Shown here in pieces: positions 24,891-34,543 of a stretch of DNA of 64,000 bases. The stretch covers positions 1-64,000 of the forward strand of contig JAHILF010000164.1 of NCBI GenBank assembly GCA_018897105.1, written 5' to 3'. The DNA is from Pseudomonadota bacterium (GTDB taxonomy: Bacteria > Desulfobacterota > Desulfobulbia > Desulfobulbales > SURF-16). The notes under the pieces were generated by a model. That model was not told the origin of the DNA. It made no database searches and saw only the letters and a list, made by a program, of their open reading frames with translations. The translations under genes and the position numbers were made by a program. Position 1 is the stretch's first letter; the number at the start of each line of letters is the position of its first letter.

Positions 24891-25454
24891 ATGAAATTTA
24901 CCCAATCAGTCAGATCTGCTTTGATCATAAGCCTTTTATGCCTTCTCATTTTCCCTGCCCAGGCGTTCTCAGCAGCTGCGGCAGGAATCAAAGTGGCCAC
25001 TATCAGCCTGCAGGATGTGCTTACCCAGTCCAAGGTCGGACAGAGCGCCCAGCAGCAACTTCAGGGCAAAGTCCAGGAATTTCAGGATAAATTCGGTAAA
25101 GAGCAGCAGGACCTTGAAGCCCAGGGCGCTGAACTTGAAAAGAAAAGTTCTGTATGGAGTAAAGACATCCTGGAAGGCAAGCAACGTGATTACCAGATGA
25201 AGATGAGAGAGTTTAAGCTCAAGACCGATGATGCCCAGTTTGAACTCAAACAGATGGAAAAGAAGGTCATGGAGCCGATCTTAAAGGATCTCCACGAGAT
25301 CATCGCCGAATTCGGTAAAAAAGAAAATTATACGCTGATTTTCGAAAACACGAAGAAAGGATTGCAGTCCCGCACCGGACTTCTCTATGCAGCCGACGAA
25401 ATTGACATCACCAAAGATATCCTCAAGCTCCTTGATGCCCGCAGTAAAAAGTAA
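24891..25454 (+). CDS. OmpH/Skp-family periplasmic chaperone
   Basis: Periplasmic protein of 187 aa that in the family holds unfolded outer-membrane proteins. A signal peptide (cleavage near QAFSA) is followed by IKVATISLQDVLTQSKVG, the conserved start of the core. A long charged coiled coil (about 50-135, Lys/Glu/Gln-rich) forms the tentacle. The C-terminal part (IAEFGKKENYTLIFE and YAADEIDITKDILKLL) returns to the core. GGAG precedes the start. Usually skp lies beside bamA or lpxD; here it follows pal. Confidence 0.9.
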   Translation: MKFTQSVRSALIISLLCLLIFPAQAFSAAAAGIKVATISLQDVLTQSKVGQSAQQQLQGKVQEFQDKFGKEQQDLEAQGAELEKKSSVWSKDILEGKQRDYQMKMREFKLKTDDAQFELKQMEKKVMEPILKDLHEIIAEFGKKENYTLIFENTKKGLQSRTGLLYAADEIDITKDILKLLDARSKK

Positions 25455-25463
25455 TGCCTGCCC

Positions 25464-26939
25464 TCAAGGCTGAGAAGAACTTTTGACTTCCGGCCATGGT
25501 AGAAAATAAATAAGAGCCATGGCCGGAAGTGAAAAGACGAAGCTGATGCCGAAAAAGTAAGCATAGCCGAACCATTCAACCAGAAATCCGCTGAAAGAAC
25601 CCGCGTACAACCCGGCAACGCTCATCAGGCCGGTGCCGATGGCATAGTGCGCCGCCTTGAAATCCCCTTTGCATAAACCCATCAGAAAAGTCATGAGCAC
25701 TGCTGTGCCCAGACCTCCGGCCAGATAATCAAAAGCAGCCACGGCACAGGCAAATAGTATATTTGTCGTTGTATCCGCCGGCACACCGCCTGATGCGTGC
25801 GAACCATAACGCAGCAGATGGAATGCCAGCAGCATGTAAGCCAGATTGGTCAGATTCTGGGCCAGCAGAAAGGGCCAGATCATTTTCTGCAGACCTTTTC
25901 TGGCAATAAGCCATCCCCCTGCCATGGCACCGATTATAGAGCATGGCAGCCCCACCGCACCTGTGATCCATCCATAATGCTCCTTCAGGCCGGCATCAAT
26001 AAAAAAAGGACCCGCCATGGAGGAAAGCATGAATTCACCCACCCGGAGACAGATAATAAACAGAATAATAACGGTAATTTTATCCCGATCAATAAACGAC
26101 AGAAAGGAGCGGGCAAAAATGGAATCAGGACGATTCCTGATACCGGAGAGGAGCCTGTTGCGCATGGGGACGAGCAGCAGCAGCGAGAACAGCAGCAGAA
26201 TGCCGACCAGATTCGAGAACGGAAAGGTCGATAGTTGCGCACTGTTTTTATACCAGACGGTACACGCTGCGAGAAAAACGAATGCGATAACCGTTATCAG
26301 GACAAAAGGCCGGGTGAAAACCTGCGCCATCAGCTGCCTGATTGACTCTTTTGCCTGCTCGCAGCGGGGGAGGAGGATAAGATGAAAAAGAAAGAGCAGT
26401 CCAAGGACCAGGGCAGCCAGGCCAAAGGCCCATACCCATCCTATGCGCGAGCCGATGGTGACAATCACACCGCTGCCGAACATCATGGCAATGCGATAGG
26501 CCATTACCCGGTAGCCGACGAACCGGGCCTGTTCTTCGACCGTTAAGGCCTCCAGATAATAGCCGTCTATTGCGGTATCGTGGCTTGCGGCAAAAAAAGA
26601 GGCAAGAAAAAAAAGCAGGGCAATAACCGGCAGAGCCCAGGAATACTGGGTCAACAAGGCAATGAGGACAAAAAAACAGACAAGAAGTCCCTGGGTGATG
26701 AGCAGCCAGCTGCGCTTGGTGCCGAATGAATCCAGATAAGGAGCCCATAAAAATTTAACTATCCAGGGCAACCCGTAAAGAGAGGTCAGTCCGGTGGCCT
26801 CCAGGCTCACGCCGCTGGCCCGGAAAAAGAAGGTGGACAGCGTCCTGATCAGGATGTACGGCAAACCTTCGGCAAAATAGGTGGTAAAGGCCCAGATAAG
26901 CGGGGGAGCGGATTTTTTGCCGGTCGGATCCTGATTCAC
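25464..26939 (-). CDS. AmpG-like major facilitator transporter
   Basis: Inner-membrane protein of 491 aa with about 12-14 hydrophobic segments. The N-terminal [22 protein letters not shown], the [19 protein letters not shown] motif and [15 protein letters not shown] match the AmpG/acetyl-CoA transporter branch of the major facilitator superfamily. AmpG carries muropeptides for cell-wall recycling; the substrate here is not certain. The GTG start overlaps the dxs stop by three bases, so translation is probably coupled. It is the last gene of the xseB-ispA-dxs operon. Confidence 0.85.
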   Translation of the reverse strand: MNQDPTGKKSAPPLIWAFTTYFAEGLPYILIRTLSTFFFRASGVSLEATGLTSLYGLPWIVKFLWAPYLDSFGTKRSWLLITQGLLVCFFVLIALLTQYSWALPVIALLFFLASFFAASHDTAIDGYYLEALTVEEQARFVGYRVMAYRIAMMFGSGVIVTIGSRIGWVWAFGLAALVLGLLFLFHLILLPRCEQAKESIRQLMAQVFTRPFVLITVIAFVFLAACTVWYKNSAQLSTFPFSNLVGILLLFSLLLLVPMRNRLLSGIRNRPDSIFARSFLSFIDRDKITVIILFIICLRVGEFMLSSMAGPFFIDAGLKEHYGWITGAVGLPCSIIGAMAGGWLIARKGLQKMIWPFLLAQNLTNLAYMLLAFHLLRYGSHASGGVPADTTTNILFACAVAAFDYLAGGLGTAVLMTFLMGLCKGDFKAAHYAIGTGLMSVAGLYAGSFSGFLVEWFGYAYFFGISFVFSLPAMALIYFLPWPEVKSSSQP

Positions 26940-28822
26940 TTGCCGACAAGTTCTAAGGCGCTATTGATAATGGCAGGGGTGTCTATTTTATTATTATGGC
27001 GCAGAATCTCCTGACTGCCATGTTCAACGAATCGGTCGGCAATACCGAGAATACGGACAGGAATATTGACAATCCCCCTTCTGGCCAGCAGCTCAAGCAC
27101 CGCACTGCCGAATCCGCCTTTTTTCACATTGTCTTCCACGGTGACAACCTTGCCGGTCTTAACTGCCCACTCGGTGATCAGATCACCATCCAGGGGATTG
27201 ATAAACCTGGGATTGATGACCGCCGCGCTGATGCCGATTTTCCGCAGACCCTCTGCCGCTTCAAGGGCGGGATAAACCCGGTTGCCCACCGGCAGCAGCA
27301 GGACATCGCTGCCTTCCCGCAGGAGCTCTCCCTTGCCGAACGGCAGTTTCTGCAGATCACTGGTCAATTCCACGCCTTCGCCATTTCCCCGGCTGTAGCG
27401 CACGGCAGTTGGACAGGGCATGAAGATGGCAGTATAGAGCATGTGACGCAGCTCGTCCTCATCCTTGGGAGCCATGAGCACCATATTAGGGATATAGCGC
27501 AGAAAGGAGATATCAAAAACCCCATGATGGGTAGGCCCGTCATCGCCCACCACCCCTCCCCGGTCGATGGCAAAGGTGACGGGAAGATTGGGAATACAGA
27601 CATCGTGGATAATCTGGTCAAGCGCCCGTTGCATGAAAGTGGAATAAATCGCCACCACCGGCAGAATTCCCTCGGTTGCCAGACCGGCGGCAAAGGTCAC
27701 CGCGTGTTGTTCCGCAATGCCCACATCAAAAAAACGGTCTGGGAACTGCTCGGAAAATTTCACCAGGCCGGTGCCGGCCGGCATGGCTGCGGTAATGGCC
27801 GCGATTCGCGGGTCTTTTCTGGCGATCTCCACAATGGTATCGCCGAAAACCTTGGTATAGGAAGGAGCAGTTGACGGGGCAGGGAGCGAAGCCCCGGTGG
27901 CGATATCAAATGGACCCACCCCGTGATAAGCACCGGGATTTTTTTCTGCCGGGCCATACCCTTTGCCCTTGGTGGTAATGACATGAATGAGAACTGGGCC
28001 AGAGGTGAAATCCCGCACATTTCTGAAGGTCTGCACCAGATTTTCGAGTTTGTGGCCGGGAATGGGGCCGATGTATTCAAACTTGAGGGCCTCAAAAAGC
28101 ATACCGGGAGTGAAGAATCCCTTCAGACTCTCCTCGCTTTTTTTCAGCACCTGCAGGATGTTTTCCCCGACATTGGCGAAATGCTTGAGAAACTGGCTCA
28201 GGTCCTGCTTGGCCCGCACCATGGCCCGACCGGTCAGCTTTCTGCTCAAAAAACTCGACAGGGCGCCGACGTTGGGCGAAATGGACATCTCATTGTCATT
28301 GAGCACGACAATCAGGTCTTTGTCCAGGTGCCCGGCCTGGTTTAAGGCCTCGAAGGCCATGCCGCCGGTCATGGAGCCATCGCCGATCACGGCGATGGCC
28401 TTATGGGTGCCACCTTTTAGAAAATTGGCCATCGTAATGCCCAGGGCGGCGGATATGGAGGTGCTGCTGTGGCCGGTGTCAAAGGCATCATAGATGCTCT
28501 CCTCCCGCTTCGGGAAGCCGCTGATGCCCTGATACTGGCGCAGGGTATGAAACCGGTCGCGCCGGCCGGTTATCAGCTTGTGGGTATAGGACTGGTGGCC
28601 CACATCCCATATCAGCTTGTCTTCCGGGGTGTTAAATACATAATGCAGGGCCAGGGTCAACTCCACCACGCCGAGACATGGAGCAAGATGACCGCCCACC
28701 CGGGAAACGGTTTGAATAATTTCCTGGCGAATCTCCCTGGCAAGTAGGGGAAGATCTTCTTCCGCAAGCTTTCTGAGATCAGTCGGGGAGTCGATTGTCG
28801 GGAGGATTCTGGAGTTTTCCAT
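26936..28822 (-). CDS. dxs: 1-deoxy-D-xylulose-5-phosphate synthase
   Basis: First enzyme of the MEP isoprenoid pathway, joining pyruvate and glyceraldehyde 3-phosphate with thiamine diphosphate. The TPP/metal motif GDGSMTGG (147-154) to N175 is present, as are [10 protein letters not shown] (73-82) and, in the middle domain, [16 protein letters not shown] and [15 protein letters not shown]. Its 628 residues match the family. It lies 11 bases after ispA and overlaps the transporter gene. IspH, the last enzyme of the pathway, is encoded at 38 kb. Confidence 0.97.
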   Translation of the reverse strand: MENSRILPTIDSPTDLRKLAEEDLPLLAREIRQEIIQTVSRVGGHLAPCLGVVELTLALHYVFNTPEDKLIWDVGHQSYTHKLITGRRDRFHTLRQYQGISGFPKREESIYDAFDTGHSSTSISAALGITMANFLKGGTHKAIAVIGDGSMTGGMAFEALNQAGHLDKDLIVVLNDNEMSISPNVGALSSFLSRKLTGRAMVRAKQDLSQFLKHFANVGENILQVLKKSEESLKGFFTPGMLFEALKFEYIGPIPGHKLENLVQTFRNVRDFTSGPVLIHVITTKGKGYGPAEKNPGAYHGVGPFDIATGASLPAPSTAPSYTKVFGDTIVEIARKDPRIAAITAAMPAGTGLVKFSEQFPDRFFDVGIAEQHAVTFAAGLATEGILPVVAIYSTFMQRALDQIIHDVCIPNLPVTFAIDRGGVVGDDGPTHHGVFDISFLRYIPNMVLMAPKDEDELRHMLYTAIFMPCPTAVRYSRGNGEGVELTSDLQKLPFGKGELLREGSDVLLLPVGNRVYPALEAAEGLRKIGISAAVINPRFINPLDGDLITEWAVKTGKVVTVEDNVKKGGFGSAVLELLARRGIVNIPVRILGIADRFVEHGSQEILRHNNKIDTPAIINSALELVGK

Positions 28823-28833
28823 AGAAATAATCG

Positions 28834-29724
28834 CTATCTCTTTCTGTAATAGATATACCTGGCCAATTCGCGCAAGGGGTCTGCCTGGTTATCGAAATTT
28901 ATCAGTGAATCAATCGCTCCTTCCACTGCAGCTTTGGCCATCTCCCGGGTTTTTTCAACGCCGAAGAAAGAAGGATAGGTGGCCTTGTCAAGTTTGGCAT
29001 CAGAACCGACCGCCTTGCCGAGCTGCTCCGCAGTGCCCTCCACATTAAGGAGATCATCGACAATCTGGAAAGCCAGGCCGATCTGTTTCCCATAGGTGGT
29101 GAGTGCCGCAAACTGTTCATCCGTGGCGTTGCCGATTACGGCGCCGGTCTGCACAGCTGCGGTGATCAATGCCCCGGTTTTACAGCTGTGCAGATACTGT
29201 AATGTCTCGAAACTGATCTTTTGCCCTTCTGATTTGATATCCAGGGACTGACCACCAACCATGCCGAGTGGGCCGATGGCCCTGGCGATAATGGAAACGA
29301 TGCGCAGCTGATCCTCGCTTTTCAGGCCGCAGGTCAGAATGGGCGCCGACAGCAGTTCAAAGGCATAGGTGAGCAGACTGTCCCCGGCCAGAATTGCCTC
29401 CGCCTCACCGAAGACCTTGTGATTGGTCGGCTTTCCCCGGCGCAGATCATCATTATCCATGGCCGGCAGATCATCATGAATCAGGGAATAGGTATGAATG
29501 CACTCCAGACTGCAGGCCAGCCGCAGATAAGGTGAGGGGTCAACGTGCAATGCCTCGCTTACGGCCAGGCAAAGAACCGGCCGGATGCGCTTGCCACCGG
29601 CAAACAGGGAATAGCGCATAGCCTTGACATGATGGTCGAGCAGCCCTTCGGGTTGCAACATGAAGGATTCAAGGGCTTCTTCGACCTGGATTCGTTTTTT
29701 TTCCAAATAAGCTTTCAGATCCAC
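28834..29724 (-). CDS. ispA: Geranyl/farnesyl diphosphate synthase
   Basis: Prenyl chain-elongating enzyme making C10-C20 diphosphates. GGKRIRP (43-49) and the first Asp-rich motif DDLPAMDND (84-92) are intact. The second reads [12 protein letters not shown], with Asn in place of the usual third Asp. Product length is likely C15 or C20, not provable here. GTG at 29724 directly follows the xseB stop codon and is preceded by GAGGA, so the two are coupled. Confidence 0.94.
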   Translation of the reverse strand: MDLKAYLEKKRIQVEEALESFMLQPEGLLDHHVKAMRYSLFAGGKRIRPVLCLAVSEALHVDPSPYLRLACSLECIHTYSLIHDDLPAMDNDDLRRGKPTNHKVFGEAEAILAGDSLLTYAFELLSAPILTCGLKSEDQLRIVSIIARAIGPLGMVGGQSLDIKSEGQKISFETLQYLHSCKTGALITAAVQTGAVIGNATDEQFAALTTYGKQIGLAFQIVDDLLNVEGTAEQLGKAVGSDAKLDKATYPSFFGVEKTREMAKAAVEGAIDSLINFDNQADPLRELARYIYYRKR

Positions 29725-29973
29725 TTAAGTGTCCTCATCCAGGGATTCGTCTTCTTCCGCCTGAAAAGGCACCGGGGTGAGGGAGCCGTTTTTGTTCAGC
29801 AGAATATCAATCTGCTGTTGTGATTCTTCAAGCTTCTGGTTGCAGAACTGGACAAGTTTCATGCCTTCATCGAATTTTTTGAGCGAGCTTTCCAGGGTGA
29901 GGTCTCCCTCTTCAAGCTCTCCGGCGATCTGTTCGAGTCTTGCCAGGGCTGTTTCAAAATTTTTTTTAGCCAT
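29725..29973 (-). CDS. xseB: Exonuclease VII small subunit
   Basis: 82-residue subunit of exonuclease VII, a single-strand DNA exonuclease. The conserved FETALARLEQIAGELEEGDLTLESSLKKFDEG pattern and the FCNQKLEE motif are clear. It begins the operon xseB-ispA-dxs-transporter, a very common order. The large subunit gene is not in the window. Confidence 0.94.
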   Translation of the reverse strand: MAKKNFETALARLEQIAGELEEGDLTLESSLKKFDEGMKLVQFCNQKLEESQQQIDILLNKNGSLTPVPFQAEEDESLDEDT

Positions 29974-30045
29974 AAGATCCTGAAAGTGTTATTTACTAGA
30001 AAAACAAGAATACTTATTTAACATCCTCTCGTCCATTACGCAAGA

Positions 30046-30984
30046 ATGACCGCCAGCTTTCCCAAAAAACCCTCGGCAAATGATGACTATCTCGCCCGCT
30101 TTGTCGAGTGGCTTGATGTTGAGAAGGGATATTCACCGCATACTTTGTCCAATTATCAGAGAGATGTGGAGGATTTTTTCACCTTTGCCGAAGAGCCTCC
30201 TGATCTGGCGGCACTTGATCCTCTTTTTGTGCGGTCCTATGTGTATCATCTCAACTCACGCTGCAAAAGCTCTTCCGTGGCTCGGAAGCTTTCCGCCCTG
30301 CGCACCTTTTTTAGATTTCTTCTCAGAGAAAAAATCGTGGCAACTGACCCGTTTTCCCATGTCTCCATGCCAAAACAAGGGAAATATATTCCTGTTTTTC
30401 TGACCGTGGACGAAGTGTTCTCCCTGCTTGAGTCGCCTGATGGCAGGGACACCTTTGCCATGCGCGACAAAGCGATTATGGAGATGCTCTATGCCACCGG
30501 GATGCGGGTGGCGGAGCTTGCCGGCTTAAATATCGACAGGGTTGATTTTCAGGAAGGAATGGTTAAGATAACCGGGAAAGGTAATAAAGAGCGTCTTGTC
30601 CCCATGGGTGATCCGGCCCTGGATATGCTCAATCAATATCTCCCGCAGCGCCGGGACCTCACTGCCGCCCGGGTGAAGCGTGGCAATAAACCCGAAAAGG
30701 ACGCCATTTTCTTAAATGTCAGGGGAGGAAGGATCACCACCCGCAGCATTGAACGGCTGGTCAGCTTTTATGCCGAACGGGCCGGAATACTGGCCCAGGT
30801 AACCCCGCATGCGCTGCGGCATTCCTTTGCCACCCATCTGCTGGAGATGGGGGCTGATCTGCGTTCCGTGCAGGAACTGCTGGGGCACGCCAGCCTTTCA
30901 ACTACCCAGAAATACACGCACCTGACCATCGACCATCTGATGGAAGTGTATGATGCCTCGCATCCCAAGGCCAGGCGCACGTAA
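30046..30984 (+). CDS. xerC: Tyrosine recombinase XerC
   Basis: Chromosome dimer resolution recombinase, 312 aa, with all catalytic residues: R154, K178, H255, R258, H281 and nucleophile Y290. The N-terminal SAM-like domain is FVEWLDVEKGYSPHTLSNYQRD. The box HALRHSFATHLLEMGADLR is undisturbed, unlike that in the recombinase at 2842. It is followed by hslV-hslU, a gene order also seen in Bacillus (codV-clpQ-clpY), which supports a XerC-type role rather than a phage integrase. Confidence 0.92.
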   Translation: MTASFPKKPSANDDYLARFVEWLDVEKGYSPHTLSNYQRDVEDFFTFAEEPPDLAALDPLFVRSYVYHLNSRCKSSSVARKLSALRTFFRFLLREKIVATDPFSHVSMPKQGKYIPVFLTVDEVFSLLESPDGRDTFAMRDKAIMEMLYATGMRVAELAGLNIDRVDFQEGMVKITGKGNKERLVPMGDPALDMLNQYLPQRRDLTAARVKRGNKPEKDAIFLNVRGGRITTRSIERLVSFYAERAGILAQVTPHALRHSFATHLLEMGADLRSVQELLGHASLSTTQKYTHLTIDHLMEVYDASHPKARRT

Positions 30985-31069
30985 AAATCGGCAGGTCATG
31001 GTTCGACAATTACAGCGATAATTTTTACCCGAAAACAGCATTTTTTTATCAATATTTAAGAAGGGATGG

Positions 31070-31633
31070 ATGAGCAAAAAAATGAAAAGAGAAGACGCGC
31101 AGCCAGTTGTCAGATCAACCACCATCATCTGTGTCCGCCATAAAGGAGAGGTGGTGGTGGCCGGTGACGGCCAGGTAACCATGGGAAACACCATCATGAA
31201 ACACCAGGCGAAAAAGGTGAGGCGGCTCTATCAGAACAAGGTGATCACCGGTTTTGCCGGCGCCACGGCAGACGCCTTTACCCTTTATGACAAGCTTGAG
31301 GGCAAACTGGAGCAGTATAACGGCAATCTCACCCGGGCAGCCGTTGAACTGGCCAAGGACTGGCGTACCGATAAAATGCTCAGAAGGCTTGAAGCAATGC
31401 TCATTGCCGCGGATAAAGATTTTTCGTTCATTTTATCCGGTTCCGGCGATGTGATTGAATCCGACGACGGTATTCTGGCCATCGGCTCAGGCGGTCCCTA
31501 TGCCCAGGCCGCAGCCAAGGCCCTGATCAATCACAGCGAACTCGGTGCTGAGGAGATCTGCCGCGCGGCCATGGAGATTGCCGGCCAGATCTGCATTTAT
31601 ACCAATACCAACATTGTCCTGGAAAAAATATGA
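31070..31633 (+). CDS. hslV: ATP-dependent protease peptidase subunit HslV
   Basis: Proteolytic subunit of the HslUV protease, an N-terminal threonine hydrolase. The mature start is [10 protein letters not shown]; it is preceded by a propeptide of about 16 residues ([16 protein letters not shown]), longer than in E. coli. Family motifs [18 protein letters not shown] and [12 protein letters not shown] are present. AAGGGATGG precedes the start. The last four bases overlap the hslU start (ATGA), so the pair is coupled. Confidence 0.96.
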   Translation: MSKKMKREDAQPVVRSTTIICVRHKGEVVVAGDGQVTMGNTIMKHQAKKVRRLYQNKVITGFAGATADAFTLYDKLEGKLEQYNGNLTRAAVELAKDWRTDKMLRRLEAMLIAADKDFSFILSGSGDVIESDDGILAIGSGGPYAQAAAKALINHSELGAEEICRAAMEIAGQICIYTNTNIVLEKI

Positions 31634-33006
31634 CACTTCCCCATTCGTTCACCCCAAAAGAAATCGTTGCCAAACTCGATCAGTTTATCATCGGCCAGGA
31701 GGATGCCAAGCGTTTCGTGGCCGTGGCTCTGCGCAACCGTTGGCGCAGGCAGCAGGTTGAGCCGCCGCTGCGGGATGAAATCGCCCCGAAGAATATTATC
31801 ATGATCGGGCCCACCGGCGTCGGCAAGACGGAAATCGCCCGGCGACTCGCCCACCTGGCCCAGTCGCCTTTTTTAAAAATCGAGGCATCGAAATTCACCG
31901 AGATCGGCTATGTGGGCCGCGACGTGGAATCCATGATCCGCGATCTCACCCAGCTTGCGGTCAATATGGTCAAAAAGGAAGAAACGGCCAAGGTCAGGGA
32001 GAAGGCCGCGGTCATGGCCGAAGAGAGGTTGCTTGATCTGCTGGTGCCGCCATCACCGCCCATTGGCAATAAAACAATCTCCCTGCCCGGACCGGCGGCA
32101 AGTGACGCCGCATCCGGGCAAAGCAGCACCCGGGAGAAGTTCCGCCAGATGCTGCGGGAAGGCAAGCTGGATGAAAAAGTGGTGGAAATGGCTGTTGATC
32201 AACCCCAGAATACGCCTTTGGTTGAAATTTTTTCGGGCAGCGGCATGGATGATATGGGCAGCGGCATGAAGGACATGTTCAGCAAAATTTTTCCGCAGAA
32301 AAAGGAACGCCGCAAGCTCAGTGTGGCCGAAGCCCGGGTGATCCTGGAACGAGAAGAATCGGAAAAGCTTATCGAGATGGACAAGGTCATCAAGCTGGCC
32401 ATTCAGAGGACAGAACAGTCCGGCATCATTTTCCTTGACGAGATAGACAAAATCGCCTCCCGGCAGGGGTCGTTCAGCTCGGCGGAGGTTTCCCGGGAGG
32501 GGGTGCAGCGGGATCTGCTGCCCATTGTCGAGGGGGCAACCGTTACGACGAAATTCGGCATGGTGAAAACCGATCATATCCTGTTTATTGCCAGCGGCGC
32601 TTTTCATCTCTGCAAACCATCCGACCTGGTGCCTGAACTTCAGGGACGTTTCCCCCTCAGGGTTGAACTGAATGCCCTGGGCGAGGAGGAATTTTACCGC
32701 ATCCTCACCGAGCCGAAAAATGCCCTGATCAAACAGTATATCGCCCTGATGGCTACCGAAGATATTGAGCTTTCCTTTCAGGAGGAGGCCATTCGCGAGA
32801 TGGCCAAAATCGCCACCGAGGTAAATCTGAAAACGGAAAATATCGGGGCCAGACGTCTGCATACCATCATGGAACGACTGCTGGAAGAGGTTTCCTTCAA
32901 CGCTCCGGATCTCGCCGGTCAGAAATTTGATATCACCGAGGAATACGTAAAAAAACAGCTGCGCAAGATCTCTGACAGCGAAGATCTCAGCCGCTATATT
33001 TTGTGA
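31630..33006 (+). CDS. hslU: HslU ATPase subunit
   Basis: AAA+ unfoldase that feeds proteins to HslV. Its 458 residues have Walker A GPTGVGKT (60-67), the pore segment GYVGRDVES, an inserted I-domain (about 110-240), Walker [10 protein letters not shown], and the C-terminal sensor region [17 protein letters not shown]. The C-terminus SRYIL is the tail that docks into HslV. A strong terminator follows. Confidence 0.97.
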   Translation: MTLPHSFTPKEIVAKLDQFIIGQEDAKRFVAVALRNRWRRQQVEPPLRDEIAPKNIIMIGPTGVGKTEIARRLAHLAQSPFLKIEASKFTEIGYVGRDVESMIRDLTQLAVNMVKKEETAKVREKAAVMAEERLLDLLVPPSPPIGNKTISLPGPAASDAASGQSSTREKFRQMLREGKLDEKVVEMAVDQPQNTPLVEIFSGSGMDDMGSGMKDMFSKIFPQKKERRKLSVAEARVILEREESEKLIEMDKVIKLAIQRTEQSGIIFLDEIDKIASRQGSFSSAEVSREGVQRDLLPIVEGATVTTKFGMVKTDHILFIASGAFHLCKPSDLVPELQGRFPLRVELNALGEEEFYRILTEPKNALIKQYIALMATEDIELSFQEEAIREMAKIATEVNLKTENIGARRLHTIMERLLEEVSFNAPDLAGQKFDITEEYVKKQLRKISDSEDLSRYIL

Positions 33007-33025
33007 TTTTCCTGCTACTTAACAA

Positions 33026-33055
33026 GAACATGGGTTTTCGGGAAAACCCATGTTC
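33026..33055 (+). terminator. Terminator after hslU
   Basis: Perfect 14-bp stem (GAACATGGGTTTTC and its complement) with a two-base loop, followed by GTTTGT. It ends the xerC-hslVU transcript. Confidence 0.8.
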
Positions 33056-33087
33056 GTTTGTATAAAAATCAAGTTGTGGAGTGAAAG

Positions 33088-33606
33088 ATGATTGATCCGG
33101 AATTAAAATATTGTCCAAAATGCAACGACGAGTATCGAGCGGAAATTGAGGTCTGTGCCGAGTGCGGGGTAGCCCTGCTGAGCGGTGCGGACATGCTTGC
33201 CGCAGTAAACCGTGCCAATGCGAGAAAAAATTCCCGGGCTGGTGAAATCGGACCGGGCGAGGATATCGTCGCCATTCATAAAGGGCAACTCAACGAGATC
33301 CGCCCCATGGAAAAGGAACTGCAGTCGGAAAATATCGGCTATCTGATCACCGGTGAAGATAGCTCGTGCAAGAAAGGCTGCTGTCCGTCAACATTTCTTC
33401 TGCAGGTACGCAGACAGGACGCGCCGGATGCCTTTGCCATTGTCCAGGCCCATATTGAACGAACAACCGCCCTGAGCCACCACGATCTGTCAAACTGTGA
33501 CGCGGTTTTCAATCCCGAGGCCAGACAGGCCACCTGTCCGGCCTGCGGCTTCGAATTTCAGACCAACACCACAACCTGCCCCGACTGCGGATTGTGTTTT
33601 GGTTGA
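33088..33606 (+). CDS. Double zinc-ribbon protein
   Basis: 172-residue soluble protein. An N-terminal zinc ribbon (YCPKCNDEYRAEIEVCAECGVAL, two CxxC pairs about residues 9-27) and a C-terminal one (CPACGFEF...CPDCGLCFG) bracket a middle part. The middle (about 55-125) contains VAIHKGQLNEIRPMEKELQSENIGYLI and a separate Cys cluster (CKKGCC). The fold of the middle could be like the DUF2007 signal-transducing domain, since the wording of the helix is similar; that is a guess. GGAGTGAAAG precedes the start. It is a single gene. Confidence 0.75.
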   Translation: MIDPELKYCPKCNDEYRAEIEVCAECGVALLSGADMLAAVNRANARKNSRAGEIGPGEDIVAIHKGQLNEIRPMEKELQSENIGYLITGEDSSCKKGCCPSTFLLQVRRQDAPDAFAIVQAHIERTTALSHHDLSNCDAVFNPEARQATCPACGFEFQTNTTTCPDCGLCFG

Positions 33607-33671
33607 TGGCAGGGGCAGGGATGCTGATTTAGCCGGCTGTGGCCATCTTTTGCACTCTGGGTTGCAGGATC

Positions 33672-33686
33672 GCGGGCATGGCCCGC
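33672..33686. repeat. Dispersed GCGGGC-type palindrome
   Basis: GCGGGCATGGCCCGC followed by TCCTAC, the same family as at 9719-9733. It lies between the convergent ends of the zinc-ribbon and CooC-like genes. Confidence 0.6.
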
Positions 33687-33725
33687 TCCTACGGCAGAAA
33701 CGCGGTTCCGATCTGAATAGTTTTA

Positions 33726-34490
33726 TTATTTTTTTATTTGATCAGTAAGTCTGGCGAGAAGCTGCGAGGCAAACATATTCATTGCCTCGTCGGCAGCGGT
33801 GATGGGGTTTCCTGCCCGTTCAGCCTTTCTGATTTTTTTGGAATCAGGGAAGCAGACGATGGGTTTCTCACCCAGACCATTGATTAAAAACTGCTCGTCT
33901 TCCTCGTCATCAACTAAATTACCGACAAAGTAAATGCGGGGAATACCTGATTCCCTGGCCAACCTCTGGATTTTGAGGCCGGTCCGCATGCTCGACATGG
34001 CAGGGATAACCACGATGAGCAGACCGTCCACCCCGGCAATGGTGCCCCGGCCCAGATGCTCCACCCCGGCTTCCATATCCAGCAGAATCGTTTGTCCCGG
34101 GTTGAGCATTAATTTGGTAAGCAGCCGCTTTAAGACCGTGTTTTCCGCGCAGGCGCAGCCGCTCTCGGCCGTCTGGATCGCCCCGAGCACCATCAGCTTT
34201 ACCCCATCCTTTTCAAGCATGTATTGGGCGGGCAGGTCATCGACCTTGGGATTGATATTATAAAACGGCGAACCTTCGACCTTGCCGGAACGGTCAGTGA
34301 GCATTTTCTTCATATCGGCAATGGGTGTGATGTCGCCGATGTTTTCCACCCCCAGTGTCTGGGCCATGTGCGGGCTGGGATCGGCATCAATCACCAGAAC
34401 TTCCCTGCCGCTTTTTTGCGTCTGCCTGGCAAGCAGTCCCATAATTGTCGTCTTGCCAACACCGCCCTTGCCGCTGATTGCTATTTTCAT
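33726..34490 (-). CDS. CooC-like nickel-insertion ATPase
   Basis: P-loop ATPase of the MinD/NifH superclass with deviant Walker A GKGGVGKTT at the N-terminus. DADPSPHMAQTLG and the CAC motif (SGCACAENTVLKRLL) match CooC proteins, which bind a metal at the two cysteines of a dimer and help load nickel into carbon monoxide dehydrogenase. The later LLDMEAGVEHLGRGT segment is also typical. No CODH genes are in the window, so the client is unknown. Start at ATG 34490 was chosen for the AAAGGA upstream. Divergent from the namZ-like gene. Confidence 0.85.
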   Translation of the reverse strand: MKIAISGKGGVGKTTIMGLLARQTQKSGREVLVIDADPSPHMAQTLGVENIGDITPIADMKKMLTDRSGKVEGSPFYNINPKVDDLPAQYMLEKDGVKLMVLGAIQTAESGCACAENTVLKRLLTKLMLNPGQTILLDMEAGVEHLGRGTIAGVDGLLIVVIPAMSSMRTGLKIQRLARESGIPRIYFVGNLVDDEEDEQFLINGLGEKPIVCFPDSKKIRKAERAGNPITAADEAMNMFASQLLARLTDQIKK

Positions 34491-34543
34491 TATAGTGATC
34501 CTTTTGTTCAATGATATTGTAAATCAGGAAAATACTATAACCC

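Noticed and set aside
32053-32862. A 269-codon minus-strand frame inside hslU
   Set aside because: Antisense shadow of the clearly coding hslU.
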